This document shows, piece by piece, positions 27,788 through 35,691 of a stretch of 64,000 nt of DNA (positions within the stretch are counted from its first letter, which is position 1; every line of letters starts with the position of its first letter). The DNA lies in contig JAFVXW010000030.1 in the NCBI GenBank assembly GCA_017500935.1, positions 1 through 64,000 on the forward strand, in the 5' to 3' direction. The position numbers and the translations under genes are program-made. Below the pieces are notes generated by a model that was given only the letters and a program-made list of their open reading frames with translations, searched no databases and had not been told where the DNA came from. The stretch is from Lachnospiraceae bacterium. GTDB lineage: Bacteria; Bacillota; Clostridia; Lachnospirales; Lachnospiraceae.

Positions 27788-29824
27788 ATGGCAGAAATCA
27801 ATGTTTTAGACAGTAAAACCATTGACCAGATTGCCGCCGGTGAAGTAGTGGAACGGCCTGCAAGCGTGGTAAAAGAGCTTGTGGAAAACGCCTGTGACGC
27901 CGGTGCGACGGCAGTGACAGTAGAGATCAAAGACGGCGGAACCACTTTTATCAGAGTAACGGACAATGGCTCCGGTATTCCAAAAGATCAGGTAAAAAAA
28001 GCCTTTTTCCGCCATGCGACCAGCAAAATAAAAGATGCGTCTGATCTGACAAGACTATCAAGCCTTGGATTTCGCGGTGAGGCACTTTCCAGTATTTCAG
28101 CGGTTTCCATGGTGGAGATCATCACCAAAACAAAAGACGCACTCACCGGTATACGTTACTGTATAGAAGGTGAAAGAGAACGGGATTTTCACGAGGTAGG
28201 TGCACCGGACGGAACTACTATTATGATCAGGGATCTGTTTTTTAACACCCCTGCCAGAAAGAAGTTTTTAAAGACGCCTGCGACCGAGGGCAGTTATATC
28301 GTGGATCTGATGGAGCATATGGCCCTTTGCCGCCCGGATATTTCCTTTCAGCTTTTGGTAAATCGTCAGACACGTTTTAAGACATCAGGAAGCGGTGATT
28401 TAAAAGAAGTGGTATACCGCATTTACGGCCGCCAGATCGCTAAAGAAATGATTCCATTTTCTGCATATGAAGAAGGCATTAAGATCGAAGGTTATCTTGG
28501 CACACCGCAGCTGGTGCGCCCCAACAGAAACTTTGAATTTTTCTTTGTCAATAAAAGGTATATCAGAAGTGCCGTTTTATCAAAAGGGCTGGAAAGCGGC
28601 TATGCAGATTATCTGATGCAGCATAAATTCCCAATGGCATATCTGCATCTTGACATTGATACGGAAGCTGTAGATGTAAACGTACATCCGTCCAAGATGG
28701 AGGTGCGCTTTTCTGACAACAGAAAAATTGCGGACTTTTTGGAAAAATCAGTTCGGGAAGCCTTGAAGCAAAAGGAAATGATTCCGGAAATCACACTGGA
28801 TGAGCCGGTAAAGCCTGCAGGTTATGCGGCAGAGAAGCCTGCCGTGTCGAAAGCTGCACAGAATATATCCCAAACTTCTGCGCAGAATGACAAAAAAAAT
28901 GCTGTGCAGAATCAGGAAAAAAATACCATACAGAATGCGGCAAAAAACACCGCGCAGAGTATCGCGCAGAAGATTCAGGAACAGCCAAAACCGGTTTTGA
29001 CCACAGCTGAGCCCAAAAAAGAAAGCAGTACGCCAAAGCCGTATACCTATACACAGTTTCAAAAGCCGCAGCAAAAGCCGGCGATCAAACCGCAGCAAGC
29101 TTTGCCGGTGCAGCCTTTTGAGAAAAAGACCTTTCAGAATACGGTCAGGGAAAACATACAGTCCTATCAGGCAGATACCGGTATTTCTGCTGCAGAAAGC
29201 AGACAGATGAATCTGTTTGAAGAAAAATTGCTGACACAGAAGGCAGTGGAACAGTATGAGCTGATCGGCCAGGTATTTGATACCTACTGGATCGCGACTT
29301 ATCAAAATAAAATGATCCTGATTGACCAGCATGCGGCACACGAAAAGGTAAAGTATGAAGCACTGATCAAACAGTTTCAGGAAGGCTGCGTAATCAGTCA
29401 GAATCTGATGCCTCCCATGATCGTAACTTTAACGCCTCTGGAGGAGTCAGTGTTAAAACAGTATGAGGAATATTTTGTCAAGGCCGGATTCGAGATCGAA
29501 GAATTTGGAGGCAATTCCTATGCGATCCGTTCTGTTCCCTGTGACCTGTACGGCAATCTGGAACAGACGCTTCTGCAGGAGATCCTGGAGGAGCTGGGAG
29601 GAGATCACAGACCCGGAACACCAGCTGCTATTTCAGAGCGCATTGCCACCATGGCATGCAAGGCCGCGGTAAAGGGCAATCATAAGTTAAACCGTGAAGA
29701 GATGCAGAGTCTTTTGCAGCAGCTTCTGACTCTGGACAATCCTTACCATTGTCCTCACGGCAGACCGACGATGATCACAATGACAAAACAGGAGCTTGAA
29801 AAGAAATTCAAGCGGATTATCTGA
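27788..29824 (+). CDS. mutL: DNA mismatch repair protein MutL with endonuclease motif
   Basis: Links MutS to strand removal. The GHKL ATPase is seen as IAAGEVVERPASVVKELVENACDAG (split: EVVERPASV, ELVENACDAG), DNGSGI and GFRGEALSSIS. The linker (about 335-480) is rich in Ala, Gln, Asn and Lys with repeated AQN-like units. The C-terminal domain has the nicking motif DQHAAHEKVKYE (Asp513) and CPHGRPTMI, as in MutL of bacteria lacking MutH. At 678 residues it is a normal size. RBS GGAAG is weak-to-fair. Confidence 0.96.
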   Translation: MAEINVLDSKTIDQIAAGEVVERPASVVKELVENACDAGATAVTVEIKDGGTTFIRVTDNGSGIPKDQVKKAFFRHATSKIKDASDLTRLSSLGFRGEALSSISAVSMVEIITKTKDALTGIRYCIEGERERDFHEVGAPDGTTIMIRDLFFNTPARKKFLKTPATEGSYIVDLMEHMALCRPDISFQLLVNRQTRFKTSGSGDLKEVVYRIYGRQIAKEMIPFSAYEEGIKIEGYLGTPQLVRPNRNFEFFFVNKRYIRSAVLSKGLESGYADYLMQHKFPMAYLHLDIDTEAVDVNVHPSKMEVRFSDNRKIADFLEKSVREALKQKEMIPEITLDEPVKPAGYAAEKPAVSKAAQNISQTSAQNDKKNAVQNQEKNTIQNAAKNTAQSIAQKIQEQPKPVLTTAEPKKESSTPKPYTYTQFQKPQQKPAIKPQQALPVQPFEKKTFQNTVRENIQSYQADTGISAAESRQMNLFEEKLLTQKAVEQYELIGQVFDTYWIATYQNKMILIDQHAAHEKVKYEALIKQFQEGCVISQNLMPPMIVTLTPLEESVLKQYEEYFVKAGFEIEEFGGNSYAIRSVPCDLYGNLEQTLLQEILEELGGDHRPGTPAAISERIATMACKAAVKGNHKLNREEMQSLLQQLLTLDNPYHCPHGRPTMITMTKQELEKKFKRII

Positions 29825-29862
29825 TAATTAGTTTCACATAAAAATTTGAGGAGAGATGCATA

Positions 29863-30825
29863 ATGCAGGACAATGCATGTGTAGCCAAAAAAAAGCCTCT
29901 GATCGTGCTGACAGGTCCTACCGCAGTCGGTAAGACGGCACTTTCTGTCAAGCTTGCTAAGGCGCTGGACGCAGAGATCATATCAGCAGATTCCATGCAG
30001 GTATATAAGGGAATGGATATCGGTTCTGCCAAGATCAGAAAGGAAGAGATGGACGGAATCCGACACCATCTTATCGATATTCTGGACCCGAAAGAAGAAT
30101 TTAATGTGGTTTTGTTTCAGAAGCTGGCAAAAGAGGCGATCGCCGATATCACCGGAAGGGGAAAAATCCCGATTCTGGCAGGCGGAACCGGCTTTTATAT
30201 TCAGGCAGTATTGTATGATATCGATTTTACGCAGACACAGGAAGATACCTCTTACCGCGAAGCGCTGGAGCTTCTTGCCAGTCAGAAGGGGGCGCAGTAT
30301 CTGCACGACATGCTGCGAAAAGTGGATCCTGCATCTGCTGAGGCGATTCATGCCAATAATGTAAAGAGAGTCATCCGGGCGCTGGAATTTTATAAACAGA
30401 CAAAACAGAAAATTTCTGATCATAATCAGGAGCAGAAGGAAAATGAATCTGCCTATGATTCCTGTTATTTTGTACTGACAGATGACAGGGAAAAAATGTA
30501 TGAACGGATCGACAGGCGTGTGGATCTGATGCTGGAAGACGGACTTGTGGAAGAAGTCAGACGTCTGCAAAGCGAGGGCTGCAGCAGGGAGCTGGTCTCC
30601 ATGCAGGGCCTTGGATATAAGGAAATTCTTGCCTGGCTTGACGGAGAGCATGATCTGGAAAGAGCTGTTTATCTGATCAAAAGGGATACCAGACATTTTG
30701 CCAAACGCCAGCTTACCTGGTTTAAGCGGGAAAAGGATGTGATCTGGGTAGACAGACGGGAATTTAAAGATGAGAATGCTGTTTTACAGTTTATGATTGA
30801 TACATGGAGGAATAAAAGAAAATGA
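29863..30825 (+). CDS. miaA: tRNA dimethylallyltransferase MiaA
   Basis: Transfers a dimethylallyl group to N6 of A37 in tRNAs reading U-starting codons. The product is the MiaB substrate. The 320 residues contain the P-loop GPTAVGKTALS (about 18-28), DSMQVYKGMDIGSAK, and RHHLID. LAGGTGFYIQAVLYDIDF and QGLGYKEI are the other family blocks. It follows mutL by 38 bases with GAGGAG and overlaps the next gene by four bases (ATGA). hfq, often downstream in Bacillus, is absent. Confidence 0.96.
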   Translation: MQDNACVAKKKPLIVLTGPTAVGKTALSVKLAKALDAEIISADSMQVYKGMDIGSAKIRKEEMDGIRHHLIDILDPKEEFNVVLFQKLAKEAIADITGRGKIPILAGGTGFYIQAVLYDIDFTQTQEDTSYREALELLASQKGAQYLHDMLRKVDPASAEAIHANNVKRVIRALEFYKQTKQKISDHNQEQKENESAYDSCYFVLTDDREKMYERIDRRVDLMLEDGLVEEVRRLQSEGCSRELVSMQGLGYKEILAWLDGEHDLERAVYLIKRDTRHFAKRQLTWFKREKDVIWVDRREFKDENAVLQFMIDTWRNKRK

Positions 30826-32132
30826 CACTGCAGAATGAAACTATGAAGCAGATGTATGCTTCTCTGGGTATTTCTGAGGAAATTTATCAGTATGGAGAAA
30901 AGGTTCTTGCCGCTTTGCAGGAGCGTTTTGCAAAAATTGACAAAATGGCGGAGCACAATCAGTTAAAGGTGCTTTCTGCCATGCAGAAGGCAAGAGTCAG
31001 TGAGGCCTGTCTTTTGGGAACCACAGGATACGGTTACAATGATATCGGACGTGACACACTGGAAGAAGTATATGCAGAAGTATTTCATACAGAATCTGCT
31101 CTTGTCCGTCCCCAGATCACCTGCGGCACCCATGCACTTGCTTTAGCGCTGATGAGTAATTTACGCCCCGGTGATGAACTGTTTTCACCTGTCGGAAAAC
31201 CCTACGATACGCTGGAAGAAGTAATTGGTATCCGTGATTCCAAAGGTTCCTTAAAAGAATACGGTATCTCTTATAAGCAGGTGGATCTTTTGGAGGACGG
31301 CGGTTTTGACTGGGAAGGCATCCGTGCGGCGATAGGTCCCAAGACAAAGCTTGCAACCATCCAGCGCTCCAAGGGATATCAGACAAGACCCACCTTATCC
31401 GTTGAAAGAATCGGCGAGCTGATCAGCTTTATCAAATCTGTAAAGCCTGATGTGATCTGTATGGTGGACAACTGCTACGGCGAATTTACCGAAGATATAG
31501 AGCCTACAGACGTTGGCGCAGATATGTGCGTCGGTTCCCTGATCAAAAATCCCGGCGGCGGCCTTGCCCCCATCGGAGGTTATATCGTAGGAACAAAAGA
31601 ATGTGTGGAAAATGCGGCCTACCGTCTGACTTCACCCGGTCTTGGCAAGGAAGTCGGCGCAAGCCGTTCCATTCTGCAGAATTTTTATCAGGGTTTGTTT
31701 TTATCCCCTACAGTGACGGCAGGTGCCTTAAAGGGTGCGATCTTTGCCGCCAATCTGTATGAGCGCCTTGGCTTTAAGGTGGTTCCCAACGCAACAGAAG
31801 AGCGTTTTGATATCATTCAGGCTGTGGAATTTGGCACACCGGAAGGTCTGATCGCATTCTGTGAAGGCATTCAGGCAGCAGCACCCGTTGACAGCTTTGT
31901 AACACCGGAGCCCTGGGATATGCCTGGTTATGACAGCCAGGTTATCATGGCAGCAGGTGCCTTCGTATCCGGCTCTTCCATCGAGCTTTCCGCAGACGGC
32001 CCTTTAAAAGCGCCTTATGCCGTATATTTTCAGGGCGGCCTGACATGGCAGCATGCAAAATTCGGTATTTTGAAATCATTGCAAAGATGTTATGAGAAAA
32101 ATGTTGTAACACAGATTCCCTGTCAGATCTGA
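30822..32132 (+). CDS. PLP-dependent enzyme, aluminium-resistance/YnbB family
   Basis: A 436-residue fold-type I PLP protein of the family annotated as methionine gamma-lyase-like or aluminium resistance protein (Bacillus YnbB, also found after miaA). Motifs are GTTGYGYNDIGRDTLE, the Asp block CMVDNCYGEFTE, and the PLP-lysine stretch GSLIKNPGGGLAPIGGYI. The reaction has not been settled for the family, and a carbon-sulfur lyase activity is plausible. Its ATG overlaps the miaA stop, so translation is coupled. Confidence 0.88.
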   Translation: MTLQNETMKQMYASLGISEEIYQYGEKVLAALQERFAKIDKMAEHNQLKVLSAMQKARVSEACLLGTTGYGYNDIGRDTLEEVYAEVFHTESALVRPQITCGTHALALALMSNLRPGDELFSPVGKPYDTLEEVIGIRDSKGSLKEYGISYKQVDLLEDGGFDWEGIRAAIGPKTKLATIQRSKGYQTRPTLSVERIGELISFIKSVKPDVICMVDNCYGEFTEDIEPTDVGADMCVGSLIKNPGGGLAPIGGYIVGTKECVENAAYRLTSPGLGKEVGASRSILQNFYQGLFLSPTVTAGALKGAIFAANLYERLGFKVVPNATEERFDIIQAVEFGTPEGLIAFCEGIQAAAPVDSFVTPEPWDMPGYDSQVIMAAGAFVSGSSIELSADGPLKAPYAVYFQGGLTWQHAKFGILKSLQRCYEKNVVTQIPCQI

Positions 32133-32227
32133 TCATATCCTGTCGGATGGAGCGAAAATTTAAGTTTTTGTTCCTATACACTGTCATGGAATTATGTTAC
32201 TATGAAAAAAGCAAAAGGAAGATGCAT

Positions 32228-32476
32228 ATGAAAAAAGTAATCAGTAAAAACGGATGGACCTGTCTGATCCTGATCCTGGCAGGAATTGTTCTTGGAAGCT
32301 TTATCGGAAGTCTGATGCCCAATTCTTTTTTAAATTACGGACAGACCTTTGGATTGAGCAGTCCCATGGTACTTGATCTTGGCGTTTTGTGCATTACATT
32401 TGCCTTTACGATCAAAATTACCATCGCCAGTATGATCGGTATTGTACTGGCATTGCTGATATACAGAGTAATCTGA
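32228..32476 (+). CDS. small membrane protein, DUF4321 type
   Basis: An 82-residue protein with two hydrophobic helices (about 10-31 and 47-79) joined by a short MPNSFLNYGQTFGL loop, fitting the DUF4321 family of Clostridia. The frame is open from 32147, but ATG 32228 is chosen because AAAAGGA lies eight bases before it and the resulting length fits the family. It sits upstream of radC-mreBCD, where DUF4321 genes are often found. No function is known. Confidence 0.75.
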   Translation: MKKVISKNGWTCLILILAGIVLGSFIGSLMPNSFLNYGQTFGLSSPMVLDLGVLCITFAFTIKITIASMIGIVLALLIYRVI

Positions 32477-32534
32477 TCTTTTACACAAAAAATCCCTGCG
32501 TTTATGTTCCTGGAGAGACAAAAACGGAGGAAAT

Positions 32535-33251
32535 ATGAATCAGATTCTAAAAAAAGAAGATATGCCCTATGAAAAATACTTAAAAAAAGGGGCAGAATCC
32601 TTAACAGACGCAGAACTTTTGGCATTGCTTTTACGAACCGGATACACCTCTGACAAAGAAGAAAACAGGTCCGGAAAGTGTTCCGCACTGCTCCTGGCAC
32701 AAAAGCTTTTGGAACTTCCTGTGGGAGACAAAAGAGGACTTGCCGGACTGTGCAGCCTGGCTCCCGAACAGCTTATGAAGGTAAAGGGGATCGGACAGGT
32801 CAAGGCAGTGCGTATCTGCTGTATCAATGAAATGGCACGCCGTATCGCACGCGGTCAGAAAACACAGGGGCCTGTTTTTACGCAGCCCCAGACAGTGGCT
32901 GATTATTACAGACATGATTTTGAAGGAGAAGACAGTCAGGTGGAAAAATCACTGCTTTTGATGCTTGACGCAAGAGGAAAACTGATCCGTGAGAAGGTTC
33001 TTTCCATCGGAACGGTCAACGCAGCCTTTGTCTCTCCCAGAGAGGTGTTTTTACAGGCTTTGCGTCACGAGGCGGTACATGTCATGCTTTTGCACAATCA
33101 CCCAAGCGGTGACGTGATGCCAAGCAGAGAAGATGTGGAGATCACAAAAAAACTGACAGAGATCGGCGAAATGATGGAGCTTCCGCTTTTGGATCATATC
33201 ATCGTGGGCGAAGACAGCTATTTTAGCTTTCAGGAGGCCGGTCTTATATAA
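32535..33251 (+). CDS. radC: RadC/YsnA family JAMM protein
   Basis: A 238-residue protein with an N-terminal helix-hairpin-helix part (LMKVKGIGQVKAVRI) and a JAB1/MPN metalloprotease-like domain. The zinc site is HNHPSGDVMPSREDVEIT, with the upstream Glu in the LIREKVLSIGTVN strand. The name comes from an old repair phenotype, and the true activity is unsettled. It is commonly placed just before mreB in Firmicutes, as here (15 bases). GGAGG precedes the ATG. Confidence 0.93.
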   Translation: MNQILKKEDMPYEKYLKKGAESLTDAELLALLLRTGYTSDKEENRSGKCSALLLAQKLLELPVGDKRGLAGLCSLAPEQLMKVKGIGQVKAVRICCINEMARRIARGQKTQGPVFTQPQTVADYYRHDFEGEDSQVEKSLLLMLDARGKLIREKVLSIGTVNAAFVSPREVFLQALRHEAVHVMLLHNHPSGDVMPSREDVEITKKLTEIGEMMELPLLDHIIVGEDSYFSFQEAGLI

Positions 33252-33265
33252 GGAAGGAGAAACAA

Positions 33266-34279
33266 ATGGTACAAGGCAACGCATTTGGTATCGATTTGGG
33301 AACAAGCAACATTAAAATTTACAGCCTGGCAGGCGATTCTATCATGATCGAAAAGAATATGATCGCCATTGCCAATAAAAAGGATGTTTTTGCATACGGT
33401 GATTCCGCATATGACATGTATGAAAAAGCACCCTCCAACATTCAGATCAGCTATCCGCTCTGCAACGGTGTGATCGCTGATATCAACAACATGGAAAAAC
33501 TGGTAAAGTATTTTATCACGGATATGCAGGGCGGCAGCTTAAAACCCGCAGAGTTTTATATCGCAGTTCCCACAGATATCACAGAAGTGGAAAAGCGTGC
33601 TTTTTATGACCTGATCAAGGATGCCAACGTAAAAGCAAAAAAGATCATGGTGGTAGAAAAAGCAGTGGCTGACGGACTGGGGCTGGATGTGGATGTCAAA
33701 AATTCACAGGGTGTTTTGGTGGTCAATGTCGGATATGATACCACGGAAGTATCCATTCTTTCCCTGGGCGGCATAGTGTTGAGCAGACTGATCAAAACCG
33801 GCGGATTAAAGTTTGATGAAGCGATCAGACAGGCTGTGCGCAAGGAATTTAACCTGCTGATCGGTCAAAAGACTGCTGAAATGATCAAAAAATCCATTGT
33901 AAGCCTTGAAAAAGAGGGAAAAGGCGCAGTTGTATACGGCAGGGATATTGTGACCGGTCTGCCTGTAGAGCGCGAGATTCCCACTGACCTTGTTGTGAAT
34001 TCTCTGGAAGAGCATTTTAATACCATTATTGACAGCATTAAAGTCATTCTGGAAAGAACTCCTCCGGAACTGGGTGCAGATATTTTCAGAAACGGTATTT
34101 ATCTGACCGGCGGCGCTTCCCAGATCAGCCATCTTGCAGGTCTGATCCAGAAAGGAACCGGCCTTAAGGTAAACTGTGCACAGCATCCTGTAGAAAGTGT
34201 TGTTCTTGGACTTTCCAGAATCCTTAAAAATGATTCTTATAAATCTGTTGCATATGCCATTGAAGGGATGGGCAAATGA
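33266..34279 (+). CDS. mreB: cell-shape actin MreB
   Basis: Actin-like ATPase that guides the elongation machinery along the side wall. The 337 residues show the phosphate-1 loop GIDLGTSNIKIY (about 8-19), the connecting VVEKAVADGLGLDV block, phosphate-2 VVNVGYDTTEVSIL, and adenosine motif YLTGGASQISHL. It opens the cell-shape block, with AAGGAG before the ATG, and overlaps mreC by four bases. Confidence 0.94.
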   Translation: MVQGNAFGIDLGTSNIKIYSLAGDSIMIEKNMIAIANKKDVFAYGDSAYDMYEKAPSNIQISYPLCNGVIADINNMEKLVKYFITDMQGGSLKPAEFYIAVPTDITEVEKRAFYDLIKDANVKAKKIMVVEKAVADGLGLDVDVKNSQGVLVVNVGYDTTEVSILSLGGIVLSRLIKTGGLKFDEAIRQAVRKEFNLLIGQKTAEMIKKSIVSLEKEGKGAVVYGRDIVTGLPVEREIPTDLVVNSLEEHFNTIIDSIKVILERTPPELGADIFRNGIYLTGGASQISHLAGLIQKGTGLKVNCAQHPVESVVLGLSRILKNDSYKSVAYAIEGMGK

Positions 34280-35148
34280 GTCCTGTAATCAAGAAAAAGA
34301 AAAAGACATTCTCAATATCGGCAAAACATCTTCTGGGTATTCTTTCAGGTGTCTGTGTCGTTTTGATGATCTTTACTTTTCAGACATCGCTGTTTGAAGG
34401 ACCATTGAAAAAAGCTGCCGGTTATGTGGTGGTTCCCTTTCAGGAAGGTATCACATCGGTAGGAGGATATCTCATTGAAAGAGCCGAAAATCTGAAAAAA
34501 CTGGAAGAAGTGCTTGCTGAAAATGAAGCACTCCGCGAAAAGATTGACAGTCTGACAATCGAAAACAGCCAGCTTTTGCAGGAAAAGTATGAACTGAATA
34601 ATTTAAGAAGCCTTTACCAGCTGGATCAGGAATATGCCGATTATGAAAAAACAGGTGCAAGGGTGATCGCCAGCGAAACCGATAACTGGTTTTATTCCTT
34701 TATCATTGATAAAGGAGAAGAAGACGGTATTGAAGTGGATTTTAATGTCATGGCAGGAAGCGGTCTGGTGGGACGTGTTGTTTCAGTAGGTCCCAATTAT
34801 GCAAAAGTATCCTCCATCATTTCAGATACCCATTCTGTCAGTGCAACTGTTCTTTCTACAAATGAAAATATGATCGTCACTGGCGATCTGGAAGCGGTTA
34901 AGGAAAAAGGACTGATCACCTTCAGTCAGCTGACCGATAAAAAGGGGAAAGTGGCCCAGGGTGATAAAGTTGTGACCAGTGCCATCAGTGACAAATATCT
35001 GCCCGGTATTTTGATCGGTTATATTTACTCTGTGGACACTGCTTCTGATAATCTGACAAAATCAGGTCATATCACACCTGCAGTGGACTTTTCGCATCTG
35101 GAAGAAGTACTGGTCATTATGGAAAGCAAAAGACAGATCAGGGAATAG
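34276..35148 (+). CDS. mreC: rod shape-determining protein MreC
   Basis: A 290-residue bitopic protein. A Lys-rich cytoplasmic start (KKKKKTFSISAK), one membrane helix (about 18-37), a coiled coil (about 70-112) and two beta-barrel modules are present. MreC scaffolds PBP2 to the MreB-RodA complex outside the membrane. The start overlaps mreB (ATGA). It ends in TAG (35146-35148), nine bases before mreD in the same frame. The G of this TAG is part of the AGGAG site for mreD. Confidence 0.94.
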   Translation: MSPVIKKKKKTFSISAKHLLGILSGVCVVLMIFTFQTSLFEGPLKKAAGYVVVPFQEGITSVGGYLIERAENLKKLEEVLAENEALREKIDSLTIENSQLLQEKYELNNLRSLYQLDQEYADYEKTGARVIASETDNWFYSFIIDKGEEDGIEVDFNVMAGSGLVGRVVSVGPNYAKVSSIISDTHSVSATVLSTNENMIVTGDLEAVKEKGLITFSQLTDKKGKVAQGDKVVTSAISDKYLPGILIGYIYSVDTASDNLTKSGHITPAVDFSHLEEVLVIMESKRQIRE

Positions 35149-35157
35149 GAGATCGAT

Positions 35158-35691
35158 ATGAAAAGAGTCATCGTAACCGGTCTTTTGATCTTTATTTGCT
35201 ATGTACTGCAAAGCAGTGTGTTTCCTCATCTTGCATTTGTGGATATCATTCCCAATCTGATGATCATCCTGACAGCGTCCCATGGATTTATGAGGGGCGA
35301 AAAAAACGGAATCTGGACAGGTTTTTTCTGCGGTTTCATGATCGATCTGTTTGCAGTATATTCAAATGAAGCAATTGCCGGAGATCTTCTTGGATTTTAT
35401 GCATTGATCTACATGCTGATCGGATATGTAAACGGCAAATGCAACCGTGTTTTTTATCCGGAAGATATTAAGCTTCCGATTGCAATGATACTGGCTTCAG
35501 ACATTTCGCTGAATATCATTTATTACATCGTCATGTTTTTGCTGCGCGCAAAGCTGAAGTTTCAGTATTATCTGATACATATCATTCTGCCTGAAGCGAT
35601 TTATACCATTCTGATCGCTTTCGCATTATATCCGCTGCTTTTATACCTCAATAAGAAACTGGAGCTTGCGGAAAGAGGGAGTGATGAATAA
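35158..35691 (+). CDS. mreD: rod shape-determining protein MreD
   Basis: A 177-residue protein with about five to six membrane helices and the family signature NLMIILTASHGFMRGEKNG with GFFCGFMIDLFAV. MreD sits with MreC and RodA in the elongation complex. AGGAG, overlapping the mreC stop, supplies the ribosome site. It ends directly against the TTG start of the PBP2 gene. Confidence 0.92.
   Translation: MKRVIVTGLLIFICYVLQSSVFPHLAFVDIIPNLMIILTASHGFMRGEKNGIWTGFFCGFMIDLFAVYSNEAIAGDLLGFYALIYMLIGYVNGKCNRVFYPEDIKLPIAMILASDISLNIIYYIVMFLLRAKLKFQYYLIHIILPEAIYTILIAFALYPLLLYLNKKLELAERGSDE

Noticed and set aside
35146..35691. A natural MreC-MreD fusion through the in-frame TAG
   Set aside because: mreD has its own AGGAG and ATG at normal distance, and both proteins have normal separate lengths.
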